This document shows, piece by piece, positions 8,022-16,832 of a stretch of 64,000 bases of DNA. Where the stretch lies: assembly GCF_000242615.2 (NCBI RefSeq), contig NZ_KI912268.1, positions 2,593,223 to 2,657,222 on the forward strand, in the 5' to 3' direction. Position 1 is the first letter of the stretch; every line of letters begins with the position of its first letter. Source of the DNA: Holophaga foetida DSM 6591. GTDB taxonomy: Bacteria > Acidobacteriota > Holophagae > Holophagales > Holophagaceae. A program made the translations under genes and the position numbers. The notes beneath the pieces were generated by a model. The model saw only the letters and a program-made list of their open reading frames with translations, did no database searches and was not told where the DNA came from.

Positions 8022-10445
8022 TTGGCCGAAGAATTGAGTCCCACCCAACTGTTCGATGAGCAGCCTAAGATCCCCGAGGTGCTGCCTGTCCTGCCTCTGC
8101 GGGATGTGGTGGTCTACCCCTATGTGATCCTTCCCCTCAGCGTGAGCCGGGACAAGTCCATCAAGGCCGTGGATACGGCCCTGGTGGAGAACCGCATGAT
8201 CCTTCTCCTCTCCCAGAAGCAGACCGAGATGGATGACCCCGGCCCCGAGGATCTGTACAAGGTGGGCACCGCCGCCCTCATCGTGCGGGTCCTCAAGCTC
8301 CCGGACGGTCGCATCCGGGCCCTGGTCCAGGGCCTCCAGCGAGTCCGGGTGGAGTACTTCACCGAGACCGACGCCATCTTCAAGGCCCGGGTGGAACCCC
8401 TGGTGGAGCCAGAGGTTTCCGGTTCCGGTGTGGAACTGGATGCCCTCATGCGCTCCGTGAAGCAGACCCTGGAAAAGGCCGTAGCCCTGGGCAAGAACCT
8501 CAACCAGGAGGTCCTGGTCATCGCTGCCAACCTGGACAGCCCCGGACGCCTGGCGGACCTGGTGGCCTCCAACCTGGATCTCAAGAGCCCCCAGCTCCAG
8601 GAGGTCCTGGAGATCATCGATCCCATTCAGCGCCTTAAACGAATACATGAATTGATAATGAGAGAAATCGATCTCCTGGAGGTCCAGCAGAAGATCACCA
8701 TGGAGGCCCGCGGCGAGATGGACAAGAGCCAGCGGGATTACTACCTCCGCCAGCAGCTCAAGGCCATCCAGCAGGAGCTCGGAGAGACCAATGAGCTGGC
8801 GGAGGAGATCCAGGCCTTCCGGGACAAGCTGGCCAAGCTCACGGTCCCCGAAGACATCCTGGTGGAGATCGACCGCAACCTGAAGAAGCTGGAGCGCATG
8901 CACCCCGACTCCAGCGAGACCGCCGTCACCCGCACCTACCTGGAGTGGATGACGGAGATGCCCTGGGGCATCCAGTCCGAGGACAACAAGGACCTCAAGC
9001 TGGCCAAGGACACCCTCGACGAGGAGCATGACGGCCTGGAGAAGATCAAGGACCGCCTCATGGAGTTCCTGGCGGTGCGCAAGCTCCGGCCCGACCTCAA
9101 GGGCACCATCCTCTGCTTCGTGGGCCCTCCGGGCACCGGCAAGACCTCCCTCGGCAAGAGCGTGGCCAAGGCCCTGGGCCGCAAGTTTGCCCGGGTCTCC
9201 CTGGGCGGCGTCCACGACGAGTCCGAAATCCGGGGCCACCGCCGCACCTACGTGGGGGCCATGCCCGGCCGCATTGTCCAGGCCCTCCACCAGGTGCAGA
9301 CCATGAACCCGGTCATCGTCCTGGACGAAGTGGATAAGATCGGGCGGGATATGCGCGGCGACCCCAGCGCCGCCCTGCTGGAGGTGCTGGATCCTGAGCA
9401 GAACCACACCTTCCGGGACAACTATATGAACGTCCCCATCGACCTCAGTCAGGTGCTCTTCCTGACCACGGCCAACGAGCTGGACCCCATCCAGCCCGCA
9501 TTCCGGGACCGCATGGAGATCATCTCCCTCTCCAGCTACACCCTGGAGGAGAAGATCAGCATCTCCGAGAAGCACCTCATCCCCCGCCAGCTCGAGAAGA
9601 ACGGCGTCACCAAGGAGCAGGTGGCCTTCTCCAAGTCCGGCCTCAAGGCCCTCATCCAGGGCTACACCCGGGAGTCAGGCCTGCGCCAGCTGGAGCGGGA
9701 GATCGGAAGCGTCTGCCGCAAGATCGCCCGGCGGGTCGCCGAGGAGCGCCAGAAGGGCAAGTTCACCCTCGCTGAGGCCAATATCCAGGAGCTCATGGGG
9801 CCCCTGAAGCTCCTCAAGGACGAGCGCCTCAAGGCCCCCCGGGTAGGCGTGGTCACGGGCCTGGCCTGGACCAGCACCGGCGGCGATGTGCTCTTCGTGG
9901 AAGCCCTCAAGATGCCGGGCAAGGGCGGCCTGATCCTCACGGGCCAGCTGGGCGACGTCATGAAGGAAAGCGCCCAGGCAGCCCTCAGCTACATCCGCAG
10001 CCGCAGCGACGCCTTCGAGATCGATCCCGAAGTCTTCCAGAAGCACGATCTCCACATCCACTTCCCCGAAGGCGCCATCCCCAAGGACGGCCCCTCGGCG
10101 GGCCTGGCCATCGCCACGGTGCTGCTCTCGGTCCTCAAGGGCGTCCCAGTGAAGAACACCCTCGCCATGACCGGCGAGATCGACCTTCGTGGCGAGGCCC
10201 TGGCCATCGGCGGCCTCAAGGAGAAGTCCCTGGCCGCCCTGCGGGTGGGCATCAAGGACATCATCATCCCCTTCGCCAACCAGAAGGACCTGGAGGAGAT
10301 CGCCCCCGAGGTCCGGGCCAAGCTCAGCTTCCACCCCGTCAAGCACGTGGAGGAGGTCTTCGAGATGGCCCTCACCAAGTGGACCTGCCCGGAGAAGAAG
10401 GCCGGGGCGAAAAAGGCTCCCACAAAGAAGGCTTCAGGCAAGTAG
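8022..10445 (+). CDS. lon: ATP-dependent protease Lon
   Basis: 807 aa from a TTG at 8022 behind an AAGAGG site. Full-length Lon: N-terminal substrate domain (VLPLRDVVVYPYVILPL), AAA module with Walker A GPPGTGKTSLGKS near residues 368-380 and Walker B VIVLDEVDKI, and a C-terminal protease domain with the catalytic Ser in PKDGPSAGL (residue 692) and the Lys 43 residues later (735), the spacing known from E. coli Lon. The tail is Lys/Ala-rich (EKKAGAKKAPTKK). Monocistronic, with a strong terminator downstream. Cytosolic quality-control protease. Confidence 0.97.
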   Translation: MAEELSPTQLFDEQPKIPEVLPVLPLRDVVVYPYVILPLSVSRDKSIKAVDTALVENRMILLLSQKQTEMDDPGPEDLYKVGTAALIVRVLKLPDGRIRALVQGLQRVRVEYFTETDAIFKARVEPLVEPEVSGSGVELDALMRSVKQTLEKAVALGKNLNQEVLVIAANLDSPGRLADLVASNLDLKSPQLQEVLEIIDPIQRLKRIHELIMREIDLLEVQQKITMEARGEMDKSQRDYYLRQQLKAIQQELGETNELAEEIQAFRDKLAKLTVPEDILVEIDRNLKKLERMHPDSSETAVTRTYLEWMTEMPWGIQSEDNKDLKLAKDTLDEEHDGLEKIKDRLMEFLAVRKLRPDLKGTILCFVGPPGTGKTSLGKSVAKALGRKFARVSLGGVHDESEIRGHRRTYVGAMPGRIVQALHQVQTMNPVIVLDEVDKIGRDMRGDPSAALLEVLDPEQNHTFRDNYMNVPIDLSQVLFLTTANELDPIQPAFRDRMEIISLSSYTLEEKISISEKHLIPRQLEKNGVTKEQVAFSKSGLKALIQGYTRESGLRQLEREIGSVCRKIARRVAEERQKGKFTLAEANIQELMGPLKLLKDERLKAPRVGVVTGLAWTSTGGDVLFVEALKMPGKGGLILTGQLGDVMKESAQAALSYIRSRSDAFEIDPEVFQKHDLHIHFPEGAIPKDGPSAGLAIATVLLSVLKGVPVKNTLAMTGEIDLRGEALAIGGLKEKSLAALRVGIKDIIIPFANQKDLEEIAPEVRAKLSFHPVKHVEEVFEMALTKWTCPEKKAGAKKAPTKKASGK

Positions 10446-10461
10446 CCGCGATCAGGCTCCG

Positions 10462-10490
10462 AAATCCCCGGCTCCGGCCGGGGATTTTCG
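10462..10490 (+). terminator. Rho-independent terminator of lon
   Basis: An 11-bp perfect stem, AAATCCCCGGC paired with GCCGGGGATTT, around a 4-base TCCG loop, followed by TTTTCG. It starts 16 bases after the lon stop codon. Confidence 0.9.
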
Positions 10491-11076
10491 TGTGCAGGAA
10501 GATAATCAGCTGGGATGGAGGGGATAAAAGGGATACAGAAGCCAAGCGTGAGGCTTGGTCAACCAGGACGCTAGAGCTTTTCTGGGACTGATACGCATTC
10601 GCAGACAAAAGCCAAAAGTAAGCGTTCAGCCCCCCGCCATGGAACGGAGCCATTGCAAAAGCAGAACCGTCCACAGATGCACACAGATTCACACCGATAA
10701 AGAAATGGTCTGCTGGCGGGGCACCTGGGTCAGCCCAGCAACGCGGGGGCGGACGGCGAAGCCGCAATGGCACCAAGTTCCACGAAGAAAAACATGATGC
10801 GTTGACCAGGACACGCGGGCCTGGTTCCGGGGGGGCCAGCGTGTCCAGCCCAGTGGAGTGCCATCGCACAGGCTGGCTTGCACACTCACCCTGGGGCAAA
10901 TCCATGGCCGCTGGTGAGCCATTGGTGACTCCTTGGTGCCTTCGTGCCTTGGTGGTGGAAGTCGTTTTTTTGCTTTAGTTTATTGATTGAGAATGGGACT
11001 GGGGCCGGAGGCTTTTCATCCCCTGTATCCCCTCCATCCCAGCCAGTCTTTGCCTTTTTCATCTTTCAAGCTGCGA
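10491..11076. repeat. Gene-free block bounded by an 18-bp inverted repeat
   Basis: No credible gene lies between the lon terminator and 11077. GCTGGGATGGAGGGGATA at 10509-10526 is repeated exactly inverted at 11026-11043, enclosing about 500 bases. Inside are short degenerate motifs common in bacterial intergenic repeats: CACAGATGCACACAGATTC with CACACCGATA at 10674-10700, and CCTTGGTGCCTTCGTGCCTTGG at 10932-10953 (split here only by wording). The frames through it give proteins with no recognisable fold. It may be a degenerate mobile or palindromic repeat element. Confidence 0.55.
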
Positions 11077-11400
11077 TCAGACCCGTTCCCCCATCAAGAC
11101 CCCGGCGATGAGGCTGGCGATACCGGCCAGAAAGGCCACGGTTTCCCATAGGGTGATCTGATCCGGACCCAGCTCGCCACCCCGATAGACCCGCCAGGCG
11201 GCCATCATCAGGGCCACGCCGCCGAGGATAGGCCCTCCGGCGAAAAGGATCTGGGACAAGCCTTCCAGGTGGATGACCTGGGGAGGCGTGCGGGCGGGCA
11301 GGTCCAGGCCTGCCTTGGACAGGATCCAGGCGCCGGTCATCCAGAGACCGGCACCGAAGACCGTCAGGAAAGGGATGTCTGATCGCCGGGACATGGCCAC
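11077..11400 (-). CDS. Small integral membrane protein, unknown function
   Basis: 107 aa. Three hydrophobic stretches at about residues 10-28, 48-66 and 84-102 suggest a three-helix inner-membrane protein; no catalytic motif and no known family recognised. It is divergent from ftsY, with the parS palindrome in the 67-bp gap. The coding potential is reasonable (hydrophobic helices with charged loops), but with no homologue recognised it remains hypothetical. Confidence 0.6.
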   Translation of the reverse strand: MAMSRRSDIPFLTVFGAGLWMTGAWILSKAGLDLPARTPPQVIHLEGLSQILFAGGPILGGVALMMAAWRVYRGGELGPDQITLWETVAFLAGIASLIAGVLMGERV

Positions 11401-11431
11401 AGTCTATCCATTTCCGGGATAATGATCCGGG

Positions 11432-11445
11432 GTTCCACGTGGAAC
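11432..11445. promoter_or_regulatory. parS site 1
   Basis: GTTCCACGTGGAAC, a perfect 14-bp palindrome matching the ParB-binding core TGTTNCACGTGNAACA. It lies 22 bases before the ftsY start codon, about 16 kb left of dnaA. Confidence 0.85.
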
Positions 11446-11467
11446 AACCTGGGAAGCGGGGCAAGCA

Positions 11468-12379
11468 TTGGGTCTCTTCGGGAATCTCTTCGACAAGTTC
11501 AAACAGGGCCTCCAGCGTACGCAGGAGTTGGTCCTCGCCCCCATGCAACGGCTCCTGGGGCTCCGGCGCCTGGACGAGGACCAGCTCCTGGAGCTGGAGG
11601 ACCTCCTGCTCCAGGCTGACCTGGGCCTCCACGCCGTGGAGCGCCTCATGGAGCGGCTGCGCTTCGAGATGAAGCGGAATGCCGAGATCGATCCCAAGGC
11701 TGTCCTCAAGGACGAGCTGCTGAAGATCCTCCGGCAGGTGCCCTCCAGGCCCCTGGAGGCCAAGGGTACGCAGGTGGTCCTGCTGGTGGGGGTCAACGGC
11801 GTGGGCAAGACCACCACCCTGGGCAAGCTGGCTTCTCACCTGAAGTCCCGGGGGGAGGATGTCCTGGTCGTGGCTGGAGACACCTTCCGGGCCGCCGCCA
11901 TCGATCAGTTGGAACTCTGGGGTGAACGGGCCGGGGTGCCCGTCATCCGGAATCAGATGGGGGGCGACCCTGCAGCCATCGCCTTCGATGGAGCCACCTC
12001 CGCCCAGGCCAAGGGCACTCCCTGGGTGCTCATTGATACCGCCGGGCGGCTCCACACCAAGGACCACCTCATGCGGGAACTGGACAAGATCCACCGCAGC
12101 CTCCAGAAGGTCATTCCAGAGGCTCCCCATCGGGTCATCCTGGTGATGGACGCCACCACGGGCCAGAACGGTCTCGTGCAGGCCGAGGCCTTCAAGGCCG
12201 CGGCAGGCATCACCGACCTGGTGCTCACCAAGCTGGACGGCAGTGCCAAGGGCGGCGTGGTGGTGCCCATCCTGGAGCGCATGAAGCTTCCCATCGCCTT
12301 TGTGGGCGTGGGAGAGGGCGTGGATGATCTCATTCCTTTCGATCCGGAGGCCTTTGTCGATGGACTCCTCAGTGCCTGA
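11468..12379 (+). CDS. ftsY: Signal recognition particle receptor FtsY
   Basis: 303 aa from a TTG at 11468. SRP GTPase that docks ribosome-SRP complexes at the membrane. The NG domain is complete: N-terminal four-helix bundle, G1 VGVNGVGKTTTLGKLA near residues 101-116, VAGDTFRAAAIDQL, G3 DTAGRLHTKDHLM, G4 TKLDGSAKGG, and the closing GVGEGVDDLIPFDPEAF. The acidic N-terminal A domain of E. coli FtsY is almost absent, so membrane contact relies on the short amphipathic start MGLFGNLFDKFKQG. Its end overlaps ribD by 20 bases. Confidence 0.96.
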   Translation: MGLFGNLFDKFKQGLQRTQELVLAPMQRLLGLRRLDEDQLLELEDLLLQADLGLHAVERLMERLRFEMKRNAEIDPKAVLKDELLKILRQVPSRPLEAKGTQVVLLVGVNGVGKTTTLGKLASHLKSRGEDVLVVAGDTFRAAAIDQLELWGERAGVPVIRNQMGGDPAAIAFDGATSAQAKGTPWVLIDTAGRLHTKDHLMRELDKIHRSLQKVIPEAPHRVILVMDATTGQNGLVQAEAFKAAAGITDLVLTKLDGSAKGGVVVPILERMKLPIAFVGVGEGVDDLIPFDPEAFVDGLLSA

Positions 12380-13502
12380 ACTGACCCCAGCCTGGGCCTG
12401 GCAGATTGCCACCGGGGGCCCCTGGCCCGATCCCTGCGCCCTGCGGGGCGACGAACGGCTGATGGCCCTGGCCATCCAGGAGGGCCTCAAGGGTGTTGGC
12501 CTCTCCAGCCCCAACCCTCCCGTAGGCTGCATCATCGCCAAGGACGGCAAGGTCCTGGGCCGGGGCGTACACACCAAGGCCGGAACCCCCCACGGCGAGA
12601 TCATGGCCTTGCGAGACGCTGCCCAACGCGGAGCGGATGTGGGGGGTGCCACAGCCTACGTGACCCTGGAACCCTGCTGCCACCATGGGCGAACCCCGCC
12701 CTGCACCGATGCCCTGCTGGCGGCGGGCATCGCCCGGGTGGTCGTGGGCACCAAGGACTCCAACCCTCGGGTGGACGGCGGGGGCATGGCCCTCCTGCGC
12801 TCCCGGGGTGTGGAGGTGACGGAATCCGTGCTGGGAGAAGCCTGCCACCGCTTCCATGCCCCCTTCTTCAAGCTCATCCGCACCGGCCTCCCCTGGGTCA
12901 TCCTGAAGCTGGCCCTGGGATCGGACGGTTCCACCGGTCCCGACACCGAGCGCACCCAGGTCACTCCCCCTGAGGTCCAGAAGCTGGCCCATGCCCTGCG
13001 GCGGGCATGCGAAGCCATCGTGGTGGGCAGCGGCACCGTGGCCGTGGATGACCCCCAGCTCTCGGACCGCTGGCCCGAACCCAGCGTCCCCCATCGCCAG
13101 TTCCTCCGGGTGGTCCTCGACAGCCATGGCCGCCTCTCCCCGGATTGCCGCATCTGGCAGCCACTGGAGGGCCAGCCCGCCCTCCGGGCCACCGTGGGGG
13201 CCAGGCCCACCATCCCCGGCGTGGAGGATCTCCAGCTGCCCCCTGGCCCCAGGGGTTGCAGCCTGAGGCATCTCCTCCACGAACTAGCCGCCCGGGGCGT
13301 GGGCCGGGTCCTCTTCGAAGGGGGCCCCACCCTGGCCAAGCGGGCATTGGCCGAGGGCTTGGTGGACGAGTTCCACCGCTTCACCTCCGATCAGCCCGCC
13401 GGAGGCCCCCCGGTGCTCGGACAGGATGCGGACCACTTCAAGGTGCGGACTTCCACCCCCTTCCCCGGGGGGCACTGGGATGTGCTGGTCCAGGGCTGTT
13501 AG
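12360..13502 (+). CDS. ribD: Bifunctional riboflavin biosynthesis protein RibD
   Basis: 380 aa from the ATG at 12360 inside the end of ftsY. Catalyses deamination and then reduction of the pyrimidine intermediate of riboflavin synthesis. The N-terminal deaminase domain shows NPPVGCIIAKDG, HGEIMALRDA (zinc His and catalytic Glu; the usual HAE is HGE here) and PCCHHGRTPPCTDAL (zinc Cys pair). The C-terminal reductase domain shows ILKLALGSDG and AIVVGSGTVAVDDPQL, with VLFEGGPTLAKRAL near the end. No other rib genes are adjacent, so the pathway is split. Confidence 0.94.
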   Translation: MDSSVPELTPAWAWQIATGGPWPDPCALRGDERLMALAIQEGLKGVGLSSPNPPVGCIIAKDGKVLGRGVHTKAGTPHGEIMALRDAAQRGADVGGATAYVTLEPCCHHGRTPPCTDALLAAGIARVVVGTKDSNPRVDGGGMALLRSRGVEVTESVLGEACHRFHAPFFKLIRTGLPWVILKLALGSDGSTGPDTERTQVTPPEVQKLAHALRRACEAIVVGSGTVAVDDPQLSDRWPEPSVPHRQFLRVVLDSHGRLSPDCRIWQPLEGQPALRATVGARPTIPGVEDLQLPPGPRGCSLRHLLHELAARGVGRVLFEGGPTLAKRALAEGLVDEFHRFTSDQPAGGPPVLGQDADHFKVRTSTPFPGGHWDVLVQGC

Positions 13503-13505
13503 CGA

Positions 13506-13733
13506 CTACTGGTCAAGCTCATCCACCGTGATAAGCGGGCATGCGATGGCATCGCCCAGGTTGAACGCCTTGAAATCCTCCATAGTCCGGAAGCCCTCGA
13601 TTCCCCGGGAATATTCCGTATCCATAGCATTCTGCTCCAGGCAAATGATGGGATAACGCCACTTTTTTGGATGGGATACAAGTTGGATAACAATTCGTTT
13701 TTCTCTTGAAGTGTTACTTATGGATTGAATGTT
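13506..13733 (-). pseudogene. Possible gene remnant without a start codon
   Basis: A 75-codon frame between in-frame stops. Its translation reads like real protein in its last 60 residues (REKRIVIQLVSHPKKWRYPI, then GIEGFRTMEDFKAFNLGDAI, ending ACPLITVDELDQ) but the first ATG is only at codon 37. The upstream half is AT-rich compared with the neighbours. It may be the 3' end of a horizontally acquired gene left after deletion, or a small protein with an unusual start. No family recognised. The rest of the ribD-transporter gap up to 13835 is AT-rich and shows nothing else. Confidence 0.35.
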
Positions 13734-13835
13734 TTAGCTGGATCATGGCGCACCTCCATCAACCAGGAATTATTAACCCACCAATCAATCAAAGTCAATG
13801 TTTGTTTAATACAAATTAGACATACAGGGATCACC

Positions 13836-14618
13836 CTACCCTCGTATCGCCAACAAAATCGCCATCGCCAGTGTGATGCAGGCGAACCAGACCCTCAGCT
13901 TCGGCCCCCGGATCCGCCCGGCGATCCGGGCCCCCAGGTAGGCACCGACCATGAAGCCGCTGGCCACCCCGGCCAGGATGAACCACGGCAGGCCCCCCTC
14001 GGACCGGGCATAGACCCAGACCGCCGGCAGGCCCACGGGGGCAAGCATCATGGTGAGGCTGGCCAACTGGGCTTCGTGCTGGGAGAGCTTGAGCCAGCCC
14101 GCAAGCATGGGGATCATGATCACCCCGCCGCCGATCCCGAGAAGGCCAGAGGCCAGCCCACCCACCAGTCCTGTGAGCACCCCTGGCAGCCAGACATTAC
14201 GAATTGCCAGGGATCCTGGAGCATCGTTCTGAAGCGAACCGTCCCCCTTCAGAAGGGTGCGGAGGGCCATGACACACAGGAAGGCGATGAAGATCCATCG
14301 CATCTCCTTGGCGGGAATCAGGTTGGCTGCCCTGGCTCCACCCCAGGCCCCAATCAGGAAGCCCAGGATCAGGAAAGCCGTCAGGTGTCCCCAGAGCCTG
14401 ATGCCCCGACGCCGGTATTCAAGAACGGCCGGGAGCCCGTTGGGCAGCAGCATGGCCGCCAGGGTCAGGCCCTGGGCCTGGTGCTGACCCAGGGACAGGA
14501 AGGCACCCAGCAATGGGATGAGCACCAAGCCACCTCCCAGCCCGAACAGCCCCGACAGGACGCCCCCAGCCCATCCCGAAACGAGACCCGCGGAATACTG
14601 GATCATGGGTGCAGCCAT
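13836..14618 (-). CDS. TauE/SafE (TSUP) family membrane transporter
   Basis: 260 aa, 7-8 transmembrane helices. Two homologous halves each start with a glycine-rich helix, GVLSGLFGLGGGLVLIPLL near residues 18-37 and GGLASGLLGIGGGVIMIPML in the second half, which is the TSUP internal repeat. Members export or import sulfite, sulfoacetate or other organosulfur anions; the substrate here is unknown. GGAG precedes the ATG at 14618; MIQYSAG at 14606 is an alternative start. Divergent from the metallophosphoesterase gene. Confidence 0.88.
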   Translation of the reverse strand: MAAPMIQYSAGLVSGWAGGVLSGLFGLGGGLVLIPLLGAFLSLGQHQAQGLTLAAMLLPNGLPAVLEYRRRGIRLWGHLTAFLILGFLIGAWGGARAANLIPAKEMRWIFIAFLCVMALRTLLKGDGSLQNDAPGSLAIRNVWLPGVLTGLVGGLASGLLGIGGGVIMIPMLAGWLKLSQHEAQLASLTMMLAPVGLPAVWVYARSEGGLPWFILAGVASGFMVGAYLGARIAGRIRGPKLRVWFACITLAMAILLAIRG

Positions 14619-14705
14619 ATCAGGTCTCCAGAACCAGGATGCCCCAAAGGAGGCTCGGCATGTTCCAATGGAAGCCTTACCAGGGTTCCCGAAGGCTTCC
14701 GATCC

Positions 14706-15473
14706 ATGCATATCCCCTTTTCCGACGATGTCATCCTCGATAGCCGACGGGCGGTCTTCCTGCCGCGCCAGGAAACATTGGTCATTGCGGACCTCTTTCT
14801 GGGCCTGGGCGCTGCGAGGCGCAAGCGCCCCGATCTCCTCCCGGATTCGCAGCATTCGGATATCTGGGAACGCCTCCTGGGACTTCTGGATGAATTCCAG
14901 CCCAAACGGGTGGCTCTCCTGGGAGATATCAAGCCCAATCAGGGCACGGTAGAGGATGACGAAGCCGAGGAGATGCGCACCCTTTTCCGCAAGCTGAAGG
15001 GTCGGGACCGGGAAGTCGTCCAGGTGGTGGGGCATCCGGAACGCTCCGTCGGGCCAGTCATGGAGAAGATCGGCGTCCAGCCCGTGGAGCAGTTCCGAGT
15101 GGGCTCCCACACCCTCATGCACCGACGTCGGATCTTCGTCTACCCGCGCCACGACTCCGCCAACGGCTTCTGGATCAATGGGGGGCTGCACCCGCTCTTC
15201 GCAGTACCGGTGCCTGGCCCCGACGGAAAGGAGGAATGGGTACGCTACCCGGCCTTCCTCTATACCGGTTTTGCCCTGGTGATCCCCCCCTTCGTCTCCT
15301 ACGCCCAGGGCTGGGAGGTCATGCAGCCGGAGCGCCTCCCGCGCCAGGCCCGGGCCTGGCGTGTGCTGGGCGGTCACGAGATGGTGCCCCTCTCCCTGCC
15401 GGACCTGCCTCCGGTGCCTCCAGGGCTGGAGAGCATTTCCAGGCCCGGCCCCCGGGGGAAGCGGAAAGAGTAG
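14706..15473 (+). CDS. Metallophosphoesterase-fold protein with altered metal motifs
   Basis: 255 aa from the ATG at 14706. Order of motifs is that of the calcineurin-like/PdeM group: VIADLFLGLG (usual ADxHxG, here the His is Phe), LLGDIKP (GD conserved), VVGHPERS (in place of GNHD) and GGLHP (GHxHP-like). Several metal ligands are therefore replaced, so catalysis may be lost or changed. The C-terminus (RYPAFLYTGFALVIPPFVSYAQGW) still resembles the ligase-associated phosphoesterases. No helicase or ligase partner is adjacent. Confidence 0.65.
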   Translation: MHIPFSDDVILDSRRAVFLPRQETLVIADLFLGLGAARRKRPDLLPDSQHSDIWERLLGLLDEFQPKRVALLGDIKPNQGTVEDDEAEEMRTLFRKLKGRDREVVQVVGHPERSVGPVMEKIGVQPVEQFRVGSHTLMHRRRIFVYPRHDSANGFWINGGLHPLFAVPVPGPDGKEEWVRYPAFLYTGFALVIPPFVSYAQGWEVMQPERLPRQARAWRVLGGHEMVPLSLPDLPPVPPGLESISRPGPRGKRKE

Positions 15474-15482
15474 ACCTAAGTA

Positions 15483-16667
15483 CTAGACCGTCGGTTTCTC
15501 GGCCTTGGGCTTGCTCTTACCCGGCTTGATGGTCACCTTGACCAGCTTGCCCTCCCGGACCACATCGAAGACCAGGGTGGCGCCCGGGAGGTCCTGCTCA
15601 AGCATGGACCATAGCTGGAGCGGCGTGTCCACCCGCTGACCCTGGTATCCCACGATGACATCTCCCAGGATGGCCTTCCCGGCCTCATCCTTCTTGAGAC
15701 CCTGCAGCCCCGCCTGGGCTGCGGGCCCGCCAGCCTCCACCTCGCTGACCACGACGCCGCGCTGAACGCCCAGCTTCTGGGCCACTACTGGGGAAGCGCC
15801 CTCGAAACCCAGGTGGGGACGTTCCAGGTATCCCTTCTGGATGAGGATGGGCACCACCCGGCGCAGGATATCGGCCGGAATGGCGAAGCCGATGCCCACG
15901 GATGCCCCGGTGGCTGGGGCGATGGCAGTGTTCATGCCGGTGAGACGGCCTCCGCTGTCCAGGAGGGGCCCGCCGGAATTACCGGGGTTGATGGCCGCAT
16001 CGGTCTGTATCACCTCGGGGACCGTCGTATCAAAGAGGGTCCTGAGCTGGCGTCCGAGGGCCGAGACAATGCCCTGGGTGAGGGTGTGGTCCAGGCCGAA
16101 GGGATTGCCGATGGCCAGCACCGACTGCCCCACCACCAGATCGCCGGAACTGCCCATGGGCAGGGGCCTCATGTCCTTGAGGGGCGCGAAGACCTGGAGC
16201 ACCGCCACATCGTAGGCGGTGCTGACCCCGATGAGCTTGGTCTTGTAGGTCTTGCCGTCCGCCAGGGTCACCGCCAGGTCCGCAGCGGGCCTGATATTGC
16301 CCTGGTCATCCTTGACCATGAGGACATGGAGATTGGTCACCACATGGCCCGCCTCGTCCCAGACGAAACCGGTCCCGGAACCCGCGGGCACCAAAAGGAA
16401 GTCACGGGTTTTCACGTCCTGAACCAGGGCGGCGCTGGAGATGTAGACCACAGACTTTCGGGCCTCCCGGAAGACCTTGACCCGGGAACCCTCGATCGCA
16501 GTCAAGGGGAGCTTCTTCGCCAGGGGTCGGGGCGCCGAAATCTTCCGGTTGGCCTCGATCACCATATCCTCAACAGACTTCTTCTTCGGTTTGACCGCCA
16601 CCGGAGCGGAGTACCCAACCGGGGCCAACAGGGCCATTGCCAGTGCGCATGGAATCCATCTGCTCAT
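15483..16667 (-). CDS. DegP/HtrA-like periplasmic serine protease
   Basis: 394 aa from the ATG at 16667, which begins a Sec signal peptide (MSRWIPCALAMALLAPVGYS). S1C chymotrypsin fold: His in VTNLHVLM, Asp in YDVAVLQV, and Ser in NPGNSGGPLLDSGGRL. One C-terminal PDZ domain (HLGFEGASPVVAQ, GVVVSEVEAGGPAAQAGLQG, DVIVGYQGQRVD). Degrades or chaperones misfolded envelope proteins. A longer upstream frame runs into the hairpin repeat at 16752-16819 and is not used. Confidence 0.92.
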   Translation of the reverse strand: MSRWIPCALAMALLAPVGYSAPVAVKPKKKSVEDMVIEANRKISAPRPLAKKLPLTAIEGSRVKVFREARKSVVYISSAALVQDVKTRDFLLVPAGSGTGFVWDEAGHVVTNLHVLMVKDDQGNIRPAADLAVTLADGKTYKTKLIGVSTAYDVAVLQVFAPLKDMRPLPMGSSGDLVVGQSVLAIGNPFGLDHTLTQGIVSALGRQLRTLFDTTVPEVIQTDAAINPGNSGGPLLDSGGRLTGMNTAIAPATGASVGIGFAIPADILRRVVPILIQKGYLERPHLGFEGASPVVAQKLGVQRGVVVSEVEAGGPAAQAGLQGLKKDEAGKAILGDVIVGYQGQRVDTPLQLWSMLEQDLPGATLVFDVVREGKLVKVTIKPGKSKPKAEKPTV

Positions 16668-16751
16668 CCCCGTCTCCTGGGGCAATGATCCCATAACCGG
16701 CAGGGCCCGCAGGACAAGATCAAGCCCTAAGCGGCCGAACGTCACATCTTC

Positions 16752-16819
16752 CATCCTGCCCATCCTGTACATCCTGTTGGAAAACACCATCAAACAGGAT
16801 GTACAGGATGGGCAGGATG
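16752..16819. repeat. Perfect 27-bp inverted repeat, CATCCTG type
   Basis: Arms 16752-16778 and 16793-16819 are exact reverse complements over 27 bases, around a 14-base loop. Each arm is built from repeats of ATCCTG (CATCCTGCCCATCCTG, then TACATCCTGTT). It lies 13 bases after the aquaporin stop, on the minus strand, and before the DegP-like gene, so it could end aquaporin transcription. A diverged half copy is at 23235-23261. Similar ATCCTGT-rich intergenic hairpins are widespread in bacteria. Confidence 0.85.
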
Positions 16820-16832
16820 AAAAATCATCCAG

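Noticed and set aside
7995..9575. Minus-strand 526-codon frame opposite lon
   Set aside because: Antisense to lon, no domains, and a low-complexity translation rich in Leu, Gly and Asp.
10372..10905. Minus-strand frame of 177 codons after lon
   Set aside because: Overlaps the end of lon and its terminator, and consists of degenerate repeat words rather than a protein.
13725..14705. Long upstream extension of the metallophosphoesterase frame
   Set aside because: It overlaps the TauE/SafE gene on the other strand. The motif-bearing part begins at 14706.
16668..16793. Upstream extension of the DegP-like protease (42 extra codons)
   Set aside because: The extension runs through the ATCCTG hairpin repeat. 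The signal peptide starts cleanly at 16667.
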